Positions 19,901 to 33,803 of a stretch of 64,000 bases of DNA are shown piece after piece; position 1 is the first letter of the stretch, and each line of letters opens with the position of its first letter. The stretch comes from Hoplostethus atlanticus (Eukaryota; Chordata; Actinopteri; Trachichthyiformes; Trachichthyidae). The stretch lies in the NCBI GenBank assembly GCA_034670405.1, contig JAXDDX010000003.1:11651001-11715000 (forward strand), given 5' to 3'. The notes below the pieces were generated by a model that saw only the letters and a list, made by a program, of their open reading frames with translations, had not been told where the DNA came from and ran no database searches. The translations under genes were made by a program, and so were the position numbers.

Positions 19901-21670
19901 TCATTGCTACATTTACAACCAACAGAGCGCACTATATCACTACAAGAACCAGTAACCCTCATTTCCCTCGCTTGCTGAGGCGTGCTTTAGATCACATGAG
20001 AAGCCAAAGGGCTATTATTATTTTAATTCTCCCAACACATAATAGTGCAGCAACAATAGGAAATTACAACGGCGTTTCACCTAAACTAAGCAAACTGTTT
20101 GAATTACCTAGAAACAGCAGTTTCTCAATGCAAATTAAACCAAATTATGAAGATAGGAATGATGAACACTGATAACCATTGGATTTCTGTGACATTTTAC
20201 ATCAAATTCATGATCTGTATACCTGTAATTAAACTAGTGGGGGAAGTGACCAACTATACCAAAAGTTGTATGTCTATTAAAGTTAATTTATGACACAGCT
20301 CAACTATCCCAAGGTTTGTTATACAAAGCATAATTGGAGAATTAGGGTTCTCATACGAAATTCATAGCATATGCCATTTTTATGTTGAAAGTTGTATTTT
20401 ACACAAATTCATAATAATTGTATTTTCGTGTAAAAGTGACATTTTCCTCTGTGTGTGTGTGTGTGTGTAGAGGGAGGGGTAGGGAAGTGGGTGGTAAGCC
20501 ACCAAACATTTGAGCCAGGGAAACTAAGGGCAAAACTTTATTGCATCTCAGCAATGATTTTAATACAGAATAGGAAAAATAGCCCCCATTTTACGACCAC
20601 ATGAAGAAGTAGCAAAATAGACTATCATTCTTTTTGAGGTTACATCACTTTGGCTGTTTTCTGCAAAGTCAGGGCTCAGAGTTTGTTTACTGGTCTGGTT
20701 GAGTAGCCGAGTCACCACAGAACATTGCCCAGACAGCTTGGACAGCTTACTTCTCAGAACTGGGCGTTTGGGGAGTCAGAGGGGGATGGGGGGACTGTGA
20801 TTGTCAGGGATTGCACAACTGTGAGTGGGAGGAATGTGCTTGCCCTTGGGACCCAGAAATATTTCAGCTGCAGACACAGAGAGGGTTGAGGTGGGATAGA
20901 GAAACAGAAAATTAAAGGGGAAACCAAGCAGTAAGTAAACTGGTGGAGAGTAGAGCTTTTATTGTTGGCAACTGTTTTCCATAGACTTCAATAAAGAAAA
21001 AAAGGACAGGAAAAACTGCCAATGTTTAGGTAAGAATAAAACTAGTAGCCTCATGGATCAATATTTTCATACTTAAGTGAATAAAAGAGTTTTTCATCAA
21101 TGCTGTGGTACGATGTCACAGGGACTGGCCCATAACGAAAGTGCACTGGTAGGAAAAAGGGACGTAAAACAGAGGCAGATTATGAAACAGAAACTTTGAC
21201 CCCTGCTAATCTTGCTCTGTGTGATTGGGGTCATGCAAATATTGCTGAGAACACACTGACTAATGTGATTGGACAGAAGCTTGTGGACTTATTCAAACTG
21301 AGGGCACTGTTCCATGAACCCTGCCTGACTGTGTATTTAATGGAAGGTCACTTTTCAAACTTTCAAAGCACACATAGTGTACTTTATGATTCTAATTAAA
21401 AAAACATGATGGAATAATATCATTTTTTTTGCAAATGTATATTTCTGATGTGTCTGATCTTTTACCTTCATTGTAACATGCTTGTCTAGGGGCATGACAT
21501 CTGTACTGTTTCCAGAGTGCAGGGTTTCAGTTTTAAGTATCTTTTAAATGATCAAATTTCTTAGCAAAATCAATAAATTAGGCTTTACAGGCCTATGAGA
21601 CATCTGTTTGTATGGCATCACAAAGAGATTAGATTACCAGATTGAGAATACATGTTTTAGGAAGTTCAAG

Positions 21671-21751
<81 letters not shown>

Positions 21752-22900
21752 AAATCCATGAGGAAGTCCCAATGCAAGACACTGAACAGCTGTTTGAGCT
21801 GTTACAATATAGGCAGCCTTCTTGCTGTACAACATCTCTGACATTTCTCCTAGTATCTTGAATGAATTTCATTGTCTGAAAAAAAGCCAGACATCTTCCT
21901 TACAAGAAGCTTATTATCATGTTATAATAGGTAATCATGTTCATTGTCCATTCAACAAAATTGTGTTCCATGTGTTGATTTGACAAAAATAGCCAAACAT
22001 GGCCTCATGTCCATTATCCTCCGCGATATGGTTGAGGGTGTTAAAATCATCAAGACAGACAGCTTGACAGCAACTCTATAACCAACTGAATGAGTCTGTA
22101 CATAACATAAGTAATTGGAAGTAACCTTTGAGATGATTGATTTTTTTGGCAAAGGCTTAGAGGCTTCCCTTGTTCCACTGGATAAGATATAATTTATTAA
22201 TAATGGAAAAAAAGTTTAGGTATCATACAAGCTCCCCAGGTAAATGCACCACAAATCTGTTACTCGTGATAGGCATAACAAGAAATAATATATGGCAGGC
22301 CATGGACTATTAAAATCTATTAGGGAATGACTCATTCTTCTGTTTCAATTGGATCAGTTGTGAAAGGAGATGTGGGGTCAAGCAAGGCAAATGGACTTGA
22401 ATAAACTCCATTAATAACAATCGTGACATGAACACCTTCTCTCCTAGCTGTGAAATACAATAGAACAGAATGTATTGACATCGGTGATGCATTGGTAAAT
22501 AAAAAGTTGCATTAACTATGATCTCCAGTTATGGATCATCATAAGGTAAACAACCAGCAATATATACAATTAAACAATAGCTTTGAGGAGGATGGAGGAT
22601 TTTAGTGTAGTTTAGTAGCAGAATAGAGTTTATCCATCTTTTGAGGCTGACATAAATCTTTATGATGTGAATTCATAGTTCTGGCAAACTGATAGAAATT
22701 ATAGGAGAATGGGCTCTTTAAAAATGTAGATATTTTCTGATAATGTAAGTGATTTTTGTTTATTTTGGTGGATATTTGCCTTTAGTTTACTCGCTCTTTT
22801 ATTTGCCACTAAATCACTGCTTACAACCTAATGTGGAGTGATCAACAGCGTGGCTAAGCAATCATATTCATAAATAGTGTGTGTTGTAATTGTGTCCATG
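19901..22900. other. Head-to-head intergenic region between ap2s1 and arhgap35
   Basis: About 3 kb of AT-rich sequence with no supported gene. It contains a short (GT)n at 20452-20468 and the compound (GT)24(GA)14 microsatellite at 21673-21748. The divergent layout means regulatory elements for both genes may lie here. Confidence 0.6.
21673..21748 (+). repeat. Compound microsatellite (GT)24(GA)14
   Basis: Uninterrupted (GT)24 at 21673-21720 passes directly into (GA)14 at 21721-21748. Confidence 0.97.
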
Positions 22901-22963
22901 AGCCACTGGGCGAGACTCGTGCAGCTCGCTCACTCTCTCTCTCTCTCTCAATAGGAGGAGGAG

Positions 22964-23612
22964 ATGCTGGATTCGGGAGAAGGTCCGCCATTATTGGGAA
23001 GCTGAAAAAAAATTACACTTATACACACCGTCACACATTTAGACTGCAAGGGGCTTAACAGTAGAAAGGAAAATACAACACTCGCAGCAGCATTGATTTA
23101 CTCGGAGAACGGCACATTGGTAAATTAAGACAGACCTTGTAATCGCGTAGCCCACGGACTCTTTATTTTTGACACAACAAAGGAAATAATAATTGGTCAA
23201 AAACAACGTGGTGAACCAAGAGGAAAAACACACCGAAACAAGGCTTTCCAACGCCTCCCCTTCTTTTCCTTTCAAGACGTTTCCAGCCGTAGAGACCAGA
23301 CCGGAGTTGGACAGCATTTTTTTTTTCTGGGGAGAAATTTTGTTGTTTTTGTCTCCGAAAGAAGAAAAGAAGGAACTAAAAAAAAATGCATATCGTTTCT
23401 GAAAACTTCAGAATTATGAAAATGAAGACTTAAGTGGGGAGGGAATTGACAGATAGACCTTTTACTAAAAAGGGAAAATTAATTGATGTGAGTATTAGGA
23501 GGAAGTGTTTTTTGTCTGTTTTTAAAGTCTTTCACCGGCTGTGAATCGCAGAGGACCAAGGAGAGAAAGAAAGGAGTGGACGAGAGGTGGAGAGAGAGAG
23601 AGGAATGCTATG
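22964..23612 (+). other. arhgap35: Probable untranslated first exon of arhgap35
   Basis: CT-rich sequence (22931-22949) and a YY1-like CCGCCATTATT (22985-22995) suggest a TATA-less start near 22950-22990. Candidate donors follow at TATG|GTATGT (23613) and GAT|GTGAGT (23488). A 13-codon upstream frame, ATG 22964 to TGA 23005, begins here. The giant coding exon of arhgap35 opens with a splice acceptor, so an upstream non-coding exon must exist. This is the best candidate but rests on signals, not transcript data; both ends are approximate. Confidence 0.4.
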
Positions 23613-26562
23613 GTATGTAGACTATATTAGATATTAGTACTTTACCGTCAGAAATACATGTGAATGGACAGTTTGGAGAGCTAAACAACAATTTTGGAAA
23701 GGCTTTTTGAGTCATTTACCCATCTCACCTTCCCCAACGTTTCAGCTGAGGCTAATATTAAGTGCTGCGAATAACAAGAAATTGGGAGTCAACCCTGCTC
23801 CCCTCCGAGGGCATGAAGCTATGTGATTTGAAGCCTTTATTTATAAAAAATGGGGATTATTATAATGATGATGCATGCTTTTTGATATCAAGACTCTTAT
23901 GTTGTCGGGTATGGTAGTCCTGTGTATGTTTAAATTCAAAGTTTAGAGGGGAGAAAAGGGGGCCATAAAAATGGATCTCCTCCAAACATAAAAATTGTTT
24001 GTACAACAAAACCTGGAATGCACTGATCCTTTTCGGGCCTGGAGAATTTCCCCTGCTTGCCTAATATATATCGTCCAACAAGGATATTTTTTTTGTCAGA
24101 AGGAATCATAAAATGTTTGGGTTGGACTATCAGACCGTCAAACTCTAAAGGACATTATTTTGCTTGTTTCTTGATCAAAATGAATGAGGCAGTGATTTAG
24201 AAATAAGGTTTTGTTTAGTTAATTTGTCTAACATAATGACTAAAGTAACTGATTGGGTTGTTATCGGCTTGTTTAGCATTTCGGTGGCCACAAGCCATGG
24301 CCTTATCTGTAGTTTTAGGTCAGGAACGCAGGGCATGTTGTGAGCTGTTAAACATATGGTAGCAGAAACTCTCTTATAAGTAAACGTTGTCTCGCTCCTT
24401 AAATGTCCCATTAACTTTCGACAATAATCTCATCAAAGTTGCATTTTAGAGGGCGTCCTGGTGGCAACCTGAGTCCGTTTCTTGTCTCACATCACTGTAC
24501 CTGTCACAGAAAGGAATCAAATCCTTGAATACTGGACTCGTTGCATATCAGTTTAGCTATTTTCCAGCAGTGGTTTCAGATCGAGCAAACTGGCCTGCTG
24601 GGTGCTGCCCCTTGTTACAATGTTGTAAGATGCCGCAACAGTTAGACATTGACTGAATAGGGCAGCCTAATAAAATGTAACATTTACCATTGCCATGAAA
24701 TGTCCTTTTGTGCCAGGAGTATTCACCAGTGTGTGGTGAACTCTTAATCACACTGCCACTGCATAGGGTTCATTGCCCTGCTGCTGCCAGCCACTCCCTT
24801 TCTGTCAGAGTCCATCCTCTGGACTGGGAATACTTTGGTATTTTATTTGTTCCATTTCTAAGAGTCTTCTACTTGTGATGACTGGAATATTGATTTAAGA
24901 GTGATTGTGAAAGATTTCAGGAGGTTAGATAAGTGAATGAATGTCTGCGAGGCTCTGTGATATGGCCTTAGCACAGAGGTATGCAGCTTCGGCCTGTGTT
25001 GCTCTGTCAGAGAGAGGGAGAGTGTTTTGGCAAAGGGAACATTTCAGAAAAGGAAGTATTTATCTTTTGATAATGAATATATGGCAGTATATTGTAGCTT
25101 TCACTTCCTCCTCAGGCAAATGAGTTGACTCGTAACCCTACAATACTGCTGCTGTTCTGTACTGGAGTGCTTTTTGGTGGCTTTCTGTTTCTTTGGTCTC
25201 AATCAACTTTATTGGACCATGCTTGGGAGGAAGTAAACACACAAACACAAACACACACACACACACACACATACACATTAGTTCCTTGGTAAGGAAGTCT
25301 CTCTGCTCTCAGGTAAATGTATTAGCAGCTGTCAACACTTCTGTTCTCTGCCTGATTGGGCCCTTTGCAGTACTGTCACGCCTCTCCAGGAAGCCTCTTC
25401 TTCCCCTAATAGCTGTGCCATTTGCCCAGGCAGCAGGCTAGCAGTATACCCACTCACCCCTGCCTGACTCTGGGCTGCAGACCGCGCTGTGAGGCCCTGG
25501 ACTAGAACATGTTTCAGGGATTAGAGGAGGGCAGGCCTTGCTCGTCAGGATATAGGCCACAGATGTGGATAATTCCTTTGAGGGCACTGATTTAGTTCTG
25601 TGGGGTGGATGTGGGATTCTGTCACACATTATGTGGACACACAAACAGGGGGGGTTGACATACCTCTTAGAAAAGTGAAAGCACATTTACCTCTCATATC
25701 AGGTGATTTTCTATGTCCTGACTTCTCAACACTAGACCAATTATCAAGTGAGAAGGGTAATTGTAAAGTATTGGAGCCTTTTAGTGTCAAACATGCCCTA
25801 AAACAGTAGGCCCAGCTGTGACGGGGGTATTTTAATAAGGAAAGATGTGTTTCTGGCCAGTGTCACCCCTTAATCTGAAACCTTTCCCATACCGTATTAT
25901 TTCCGTGTCAACCCCAGGCGTTTATTTCCACCAACCACATTGCCGCTGAATGAAACGGTAGCCTTTCACCTGCTCATTTGCAGATTTTACAGCTAGCGTA
26001 CCCGTCAACCCAGGGAGACTTCATATGCCATGGAGGACATTTTTCTGGTTCATTTGAAAACGCTTCTTTCGCTCAATCTGTCTCTTGCATTACAGGAGAA
26101 GTTTGCTGGTGAGTGAGTGGAAGCCTGTGTTTGATGGAGAAAGGAGCTAATTATAGCGGGCAGCTTTGGAGTTTTGTGGACCAGATTACAGTCACTCTCC
26201 TCTCAATGGTGGCCTTGTTCTAGTGGCTGATTATTAGGCAGAGAGAAGTGCATTCTGGGATGATTGTATCTGAATTTCCATTAGAAAGTGTGCCTGCCTC
26301 AGTTGAACTGAGGTTCTCTTCTCTCCCGACTGTTTAAGCTCCCTTGCTCATTACAGATTTGCAGATGGGGATAGCTTGATATAAAGGCCTCTGTAGTTGA
26401 CCCCTACTCTGGTTCAGGGCCAGTTTGACTCTGTGCCTTGAATGGTAGAATTATGTATGAGGAAACTGACCTCAAAGCAGCCATGTTGGCTGTGTCTAGT
26501 CTATATTTGAGGGATCAAGATAAAACTTTAACACTAACTTAAAGGTACAGAGTGATGCTTAT

Positions 26563-26603
<41 letters not shown>

Positions 26604-29600
26604 GCTCTCCAAAGCTCTTTGTAACAAATTGTTCACCCAAGAGCATTGAAATATTTCTAGATGAGATCAATCAATAACAAAGGTCTCGTTTAATGGATGG
26701 ATGTTCGCCCCCGTATCTCAACCCCAACCTAATATAGTATTGCCGTTCCAATACAAATGCATTACTAATGGATCATGCTAGTGAAAGGTAAAGGGGGTAA
26801 ATGTGATTAATGGTTTGAATGGGGGTTATAGGTCTTTGTCAAGAGAGTTTTAACCAGCCACCGTGTTTCTTTGTGACAAAAGACGGTGGTGGTGTTTGAA
26901 AGCATGGTGGCCATGGAGATGAAGGACCAGGATGTAGGCCACCGAGGAATGGTGACCTCTGAACATTAGCAGCTCTGCTTTGCTATTCCTGATAGAATTG
27001 CAGTATAGCAACCAGAGGGACAAGGGGAATGGGCTGCGGCAATGAAGAACTGGAGGGAGGGAGGCAACAGGAGAGGGACAAACACAGAGGGGTAAATAGG
27101 AGAAACTAGGTATAGTGGGCGAGAATGACACGGCAAAAACAGATAGCCAGACGGAGGAGAGGAACTAGAAGAAAGGGAGAGTCAAAGAGAGTGTGAGGCA
27201 GATCTCCATTCAGTGAGCTGCTGCCAGTTTCTGCTTCAGGCTGTGTTCCTGGTATGTGCCCTTTCAGCTTTCTGCTTAAGGATCAACCAATCAATGACAG
27301 CCATAAGTAACCCTGCTGCTTGGCTATTGGCCACAGCAGAATTCCATGACTCAGCATGTCCATAGATAAGAGGTTATGATTGAGTCACTGCCAATGAAAT
27401 GAGCCCACTGCCTGGAGTTCAGTAGGTTGGATATCTGCTGCTGTAATCACGTAGAAAGTACCTACCGACCTACCACCATTATTCTTAATGCGGCCGCAAA
27501 GTTTTGTAGAAATATCTATGGGCCTGGGGTTGGAAGAGCGTGTTGCCATTTTTTATGGTGAATTATATGGCTTGGTTTGAATAGAAGTTCCAGTATAATT
27601 CAGCGTGTCAGAGTATAATAGTCTATGACTGATTTTGAGTGAGTCAGTGTTTTAGCTGAGTGTACTTGGAGGGAGGGGCAGAGAGGGAGAGAGAGAGAAG
27701 AGAGAGAGACTGCCCTGAATTGCACCCACACAGGTATTAAAGGATAACCTTGGGTATGTTTGTTGTCTGTGGACACTTTGTGTGTACATGTGTGTGTGTA
27801 TCTGTTGCAACAAACACACTTCCCACACAAACCCATCAGTTAAGCTTTACACTTTGTCTTACTTAGATTATGTGTCACAGTCGACTTGACCAAGCCTGTT
27901 GTGCTGTCCTAGCGCCATCTCCGTCTAAATTCCCCGGGCTTCATTTCCTCCGTTGGAGACGGAGTGAGGAGTCGTCCTACATTCGAGCGAGGAGTCGTCC
28001 TGCCTCCTATGTGTTGTTGCTCCTTGACTCTCTCTCTGTGGAGATTCTCCCTGGTGGCCGCCCCTGGGTTTCCTGCAGGAAGTCCACCTAGGATGCTGCA
28101 ATGCCTGGCCGTGTGTGGTTGAGGGAGAGGAGAGGAGGAAGGACAGAAGAAGTGGATAGGTGAGGAGGAGAGTCAAAGGTGTGTGTGTGTGTGTGGTGGA
28201 GGAGGAGGAGGAGGAGGAGAAGGGAAGCAACTGACCTTAGAGAGGGGATTAGCCTGATGTGTAAGCTGCTCCTATCTGGTGTAATGTTACAACTTGAGTT
28301 CACCTGGCTTCCTCACCTCGCCTCCTCTCTTTTTCTCGCTCCGATCTGTAAACATTGTATAATTAAAAAGGATGGTGGGTGACCAACTACAGGTATTCGC
28401 TTCCTTCATTTCATTTTTTGCACAATAGCGATAATAAAAATATGAGTTGCCTGCTGAAATGGTTCGGGGTTGATCTTTAGAGCTTGTCAGTTTAGGAACA
28501 CAGCCTACTGTGTGTGCAGAGGCAGGAAGTGAGACCTGTAGTGTTTCTCAGATTAGTCTTGGGTCTTGCACTTGTCAGTTGTCAACGTCTCTTTAGGGTT
28601 GAGGTATGTGTGCATGAGGACTCGTGGCTAATGCATGTCGACGCCACTGGCACGCGATGTTTGGTTTGTGTGTGTTATCTGCTTACCAACGTGCCTCCTA
28701 CAGGTTGAGGGGTTGTGACAGCTTTATTGGAACTGTCTTCGTACACCTGCAGCACTTAGACAGAGGAGAGAGAGGTGGAGAAAGGGAGGCGAAGAGTTGT
28801 TCTGCTTCCAATGTAGTCTAATTAAAGCTGGCAGGTTTAATCACAGACTGATAAGCAGCGGAGAATGGAAGAGGGGAATGGAGGAGGAGAAGAGTGGGCC
28901 CGTGGGCACAGACAACTGGAGGCTTTTTAAAAGTACCTCACTCGACCTCAGCTTTCTCTAACTTTTCTCTAACTCTTGGTAAACTCTTCCTGCCCCTCTT
29001 TGTTTGCTTTGCTCTCTATCACACAGCGTCTCCCAATATTTCTATTTCTGTTTATTTCTATCCCCCGTCTCTCTCCAGCCCTCAAATTTCTCTGTCCTCA
29101 GAGCGCAGTGCAGTGTTATTGTCAGCTGTGGTTAAGGACAGAGGAAGGGCACCACCTTGTCACTAGATGTTTGTCTCAGATGCCAGTTGAGGGGATCTAG
29201 CCACCACTAGGGTGGCCTTTGGCATCTCACCAATGAACATGTTCTCCCTCTCTCCCTCTCTCTCTCTCTCTCTCTCACTCATATGCACAAGGGACATTTT
29301 TATGACGAGTTATTCCTAACGTAATGCCTGCTCCAGGCATTTTCACATTTGGAAATAATTACCTGGCTGTTAATTTTTAGTATTCATGGTTGATGCAACA
29401 CAACTTTTGAAAAGTTTGGAGATTGGGCATCACTGGCATTGTAAATGGAAAACTGTTGTTTGCAATCATGAGGGAACCCAAACAGCCTGAACAATAAATA
29501 GGCTGCACACGCACACCAACGTGGCCACCAGTGGCTGACCCCTTCTCACCCTCATAACATATCTGTCAGAGTAGTTCTGGCCGTTAGGCAGCCGTGTGAC

Positions 29601-29630
29601 AGCGGACATCATATCCTCTTTAAGGTGGGA

Positions 29631-29702
29631 AGATAAGGTGGCTGTTCATAGCCATTTGTTATCACAGGCAGCGAGCCCCCAACACCTCCTCATCCCTTAT
29701 CT
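29631..29702. promoter_or_regulatory. Cluster of three WGATAR sites
   Basis: AGATAA (29631-29636), TTATCA (29659-29664, TGATAA on the other strand) and TTATCT (29697-29702) lie within 72 bases. The surrounding block to about 29900 is complex and repeat-free, unlike its low-complexity neighbours. It has TAAT-containing words near 29842. Candidate enhancer by motif density only. Confidence 0.3.
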
Positions 29703-30338
29703 GGCCCAGTCCCAGAGTCTGGCCCGGGCTAGAGCTCATGCAAGCCCAGGGCTGATGAGTAAGCACTGCTCAGCCTGCGGATGGCTTGGCCTGCCATTAT
29801 CGATCGCAGCACCACCGCCTGTCATCCAGCCGCCACTTAGCTAATGATGCCCATGCTATCGTCGCACGGCTGGGAAAACGTCTATAAAACGGGGAGCGGT
29901 GACTGACTAGTGGCGCCGGAGAGAAAGATGGATGGTGCCGATGGAGGAGGCACACCCAGGGCAGTGGCACTGTGTTACGCTGGCTTCAGATGGTAGCACT
30001 CTCATTCCTCCTCTCTCTCTCACTGTCTTTCCTGTAGTATTGGTGGGTCAGTCTGTATTCAAGAAAAGGCCATAGTCCATAGTTTGAATTGGCCAGTCTC
30101 TGTGTTTTTCTGGTTTTGACCTTGTTACTCTGTATTATCCCGTTGTTGGGCAAACAGCACAGCCGCTGGTTAACAGCAAACAGCATTTGTTTTTGCCAAG
30201 TGAATGCTCTTAGGGATGATCACCTTGAATGCTCCAGAAGCATTTACAATAGGGCCCCTACGAATGCTCCAAGGATATATCCATTGTGCCATTTTAGAGG
30301 ATTGTAAATGGGTTTTGCTCTTACTCGGGTTTTCATGG

Positions 30339-30353
30339 AGGTGACCTGGGTCA
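30339..30353 (+). promoter_or_regulatory. DR3-like nuclear receptor site
   Basis: AGGTGACCTGGGTCA is two RGGTCA-type half-sites in direct orientation with three bases between, the vitamin D/PXR receptor arrangement. The first half-site has one mismatch. It could occur by chance. Confidence 0.2.
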
Positions 30354-33300
30354 TTTCTCTTCTCAGTGCCATGATTTCCCAGGATGCAGTAGGGGCCCCA
30401 AGGTCCAGAGCTCTTATGTCAGAGTTCATTTCCTGTTGCTGTTCTCCAGCAGCTCCTGAGGATCCACCATTTTGTAACATTCCTGATGAGGGCTGGAGAA
30501 ATGTGTCTCAATTCTCCACCCATTTCCCTCATCGCACTTTTTCACTCCACAAATGGATTTTATAGCTTACAGCCACTGACTTTATCAGTGTTAAGCTACG
30601 ATAGTGATACACATGTAAGCTAGGGAGTCACCCTCATAGTACTATAATAAAGTCTAGGTGAGGTCATGCTGTACTTAATGTTGTACATCAGACTGAAAAA
30701 GGATTATGAGAGTGACATTAGTGATAATGTGGGACAGTGAAGCATTTGAGCATGGAGGCCGTCTCACAAATGCTTTTTATTGAGGTTTATAATATTGCTA
30801 AAACAGTAATAGCAAATAGCAGTGGTGGTTTGAAAATGAAAAACCCCCAAACTGCCTTTTCCTTTGTTGCTACGTTGACTTCCATGTATGTCATAAGTCG
30901 TGGAGATAAAAGAAAGGCGAAACATGGGTGAAGAATGTAAACATTGAGTTGTTTTCGGTTCGAGGGCTGTTCAGAGCGAGCGTAGAGCTCCGCCACGCCA
31001 CGGCTCATATTAGTCACAGTTGCTGGAGAGAAGAGAATGCAGACCTCTTCACCCAATGAGAGAAAAGGTCGTCGGGAATGCAGTTTGTCAGGTCAGGACG
31101 AGCCGGGCCTGTTGTACTTTTACTGCATGTGACTACGAGATGAGATGAGCCTCAACTGGGATAATACTTGGTGATAGCAAATTTCTGTAACGCCATTATT
31201 GTTCTCGTCTGTGTGTGTGTGCATGTGTGTGTATGTGTGTTTTTAAGGCATAGTCATCCTGGATGCATTGCTGCTATCAAGGAAGAAATGTTGGACAAAG
31301 AAGGTTGTTCTGAATTATCGAGCTTGACCTCTTGACCGTCGGTGGATCACAACCAGGAGGGACATTCTGCCTCACACTCGCGAAGAGCCACAATAACTCC
31401 CGAGTGTGTGCAGACTTGCCAAACTTTCTTGCTACATTATGAATCTGGGATTGGACTTGGACAGTTTTTCTGGCACAATCTTTTTTCCTCTCGTCTGCTA
31501 AAAGGCAAGTGGTTAATCACTAATGACTCTGAAGGACTAATGGGTGTTTTCATCTTTACAGTGAGGGTGGTAAATGCTGTCTCAGATATATTCTGACTGA
31601 TTCATGAGTATCGGCATTGTCATGCTCTTTCAACCAGCAACAATGAAATTGAACATGGGATAGTGACGACTCAGACATGGTGGTGTGCCTGGATCCAACC
31701 CTGTACATATTCATATTCATATTCACTCTTTGTGTGTGTTTCATGGGCTCTGGCTTGGCTAACCTTTGGATTGCTTTCCTGACATCACAACTAAGGCGTG
31801 TTATGTAAAAGGCGTTAGTGATTGGATCTGCTACTGCACCAATGATATTTGCATTGTCCTCTTTGCAACAGGAAACCTAGACGTAGAACCTTTAAAGTCA
31901 TGACAATAATGTCAAAACCCAGATCTGTTCCCAGTACAGTTTATGGTTCATTGAGAAACATTGTCCAAATGGTGTTCACTGTCGCTATTGTATTGTTGGG
32001 GAACCCCAGATGGACTTTCAAAATCACTGATAGTAGCAATTAGCAATTACCTTGCCCTTTACAAGGTGACATCGAAGCCCCTGCCAGAAATGGCTCCCCA
32101 CACTATCATTATAGTAATGCTGGTGTCTCTGTTATTGTGACCATATTTGTGTGTATGTGTGATTAAGGGTGAAAACATAGAAAGATTGTAAATGGTAAAA
32201 CCTTATAAAAATGATGAAAACGAGAGAGATTGTTGGAAAACGATCCTAGAGGACTGAGTATGTCAGAGCCATCTGCTTGGGTTTTGATGTAACCGTGTCA
32301 GATCATTTGAGTCATGCTGTTTTAATTCCAGGGCACTTCCTTGTTTGTGTGCTATTTGGTAACAAACCAACCGTCAACCGCCTGTGACTAGTCTAACCTG
32401 CCCTTGAACCGAGACTCAAGGTATTACACATGAGCACTCAGCTCCTCAGTATGCTCTGTCAACATACTCTTTATATAGGTGTCAGATAGACCCTCTACCG
32501 CAGTATTTCACTCTTCTTCACAACTATGAGAATATATCCTTTCCCATGTCCTTACTCTCCCACTGTTTGTCCATAGCAGATCAGTTTCTAGGAAATTGTG
32601 CAACGCTGAGCACGTGCACAGAGGAGAGCTTACATCTAGGGCCTTGCCTTTTCCTCTCTTCTTTTCCCTCTCCCTGCTCCTCCAGAGGTCATAGTTGATC
32701 GGAGACATGGATGGGCGATGTCAGCCCTTTCCTTAGGGGATTCGGGGGTCCTCGGGGGTCCTGTGGGGTCGGGCAGCAGCTCCAAAGGGAGGACAGGAAG
32801 TAGTGATGGCAGAGAAAGGGAAGGAACAGCTCTCTGTTGTTTTACTTTGTTTGTTTTTTTCACATGTCAGTGCTAAAGAGAGAGACACAGGATGTGTGTG
32901 GTTAGGGCTACATTGCCAAGAGGTCACTAATGAGTATGTGCGCATGTCTGTACACTAGTGGAGGCATTTTGTAAACACAGAGGTAGCCAGGTTCAAATTG
33001 ATCAAATCTGATCCTGCAGTATTTTATCTGGCTCCAGGTGGGGACACATCGTATTTCATGCTTAGCTCTGGGGGTTGCTTTGATTTGGGGTGAAATTGCT
33101 GTGCATTGTGCTGCGTACTTGTCATGACTGGGGTAAATTTGAATGTGTATTTCACTGTGAGTGTGGGGGGAAAGGTTGTTTTATTGCATGCTGGGTTGTT
33201 GAATTGTTCAGGAGGCTGTAATATTCCACATTGTGTGTCGTCGTTAAACACTCACTCCGAGGTTGCGAGAGCTTTGTGAGTGTGTGTGGGGCGGTGCTCC

Positions 33301-33784
33301 TGGGGCTGCCTGATGATGTACCATGGTAAACAGCTCCCACTGCTTGCACAGCTGGGGCACACTGACAGGCTTCTGCAGTGCATATGGAGATGGAGAGAGA
33401 GAGATGGAGGGAGAGAGAGAGAGAGAGAGTGACAGCGAGGTAGATTGATAGAACAGAGGGATGCTGCGAAGGCCTTCAGGGCAGGACACAAACTGCAAAA
33501 GGACAAGCGAGTGCAGGGGGGAACAAGAGAAGAAAACTGATTATAGACGGCAAATCCTCAGTTCTCGCGACCAGCAGTGTTAGCTGCTGTATCCTGGGGG
33601 AGGGAAAACGCAACAGTAATAGCTCTGACTCCAATCCGATCTCTTCTATGTATTCTGTGCGCGTGTGACTGTTTGTGTATTTGGCCTCCCAAATTCATCC
33701 GACAGAGACAGGAAATTTTGCCCCTCCCCGGCTCTGCCCTCCCTTCATCCTCTGCCCTGTGGTGGCTGCCTGGCCCTGATTGGC

Positions 33785-33803
33785 GGGGGGGGGGGGGGGG
33801 GGG
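33785..33803 (+). repeat. G19 homopolymer
   Basis: Nineteen consecutive G on the transcribed-sense strand of arhgap35 intron 1. It could form a G-quadruplex in DNA and in pre-mRNA. Homopolymer length is error-prone in sequencing. Confidence 0.9.

Larger units (their letters stand above)
23613..33780 (+). other. arhgap35 intron 1, proximal part
   Basis: No exon was recognised. Simple repeats: (AC)n 25250-25270, (AC)18 26565-26600, GA-rich 27675-27710, (GT)8 with (GGA)n 28179-28219, (CT)n 29243-29276, GA-rich 33385-33429. Possible regulatory blocks: a GATA-motif cluster at 29631-29702 and a nuclear-receptor DR3-like site at 30339-30353. Confidence 0.6.

Noticed and set aside
29524-29534. CCACCAGTGGC as a CTCF core
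   Set aside because: One base short of the core spacing.
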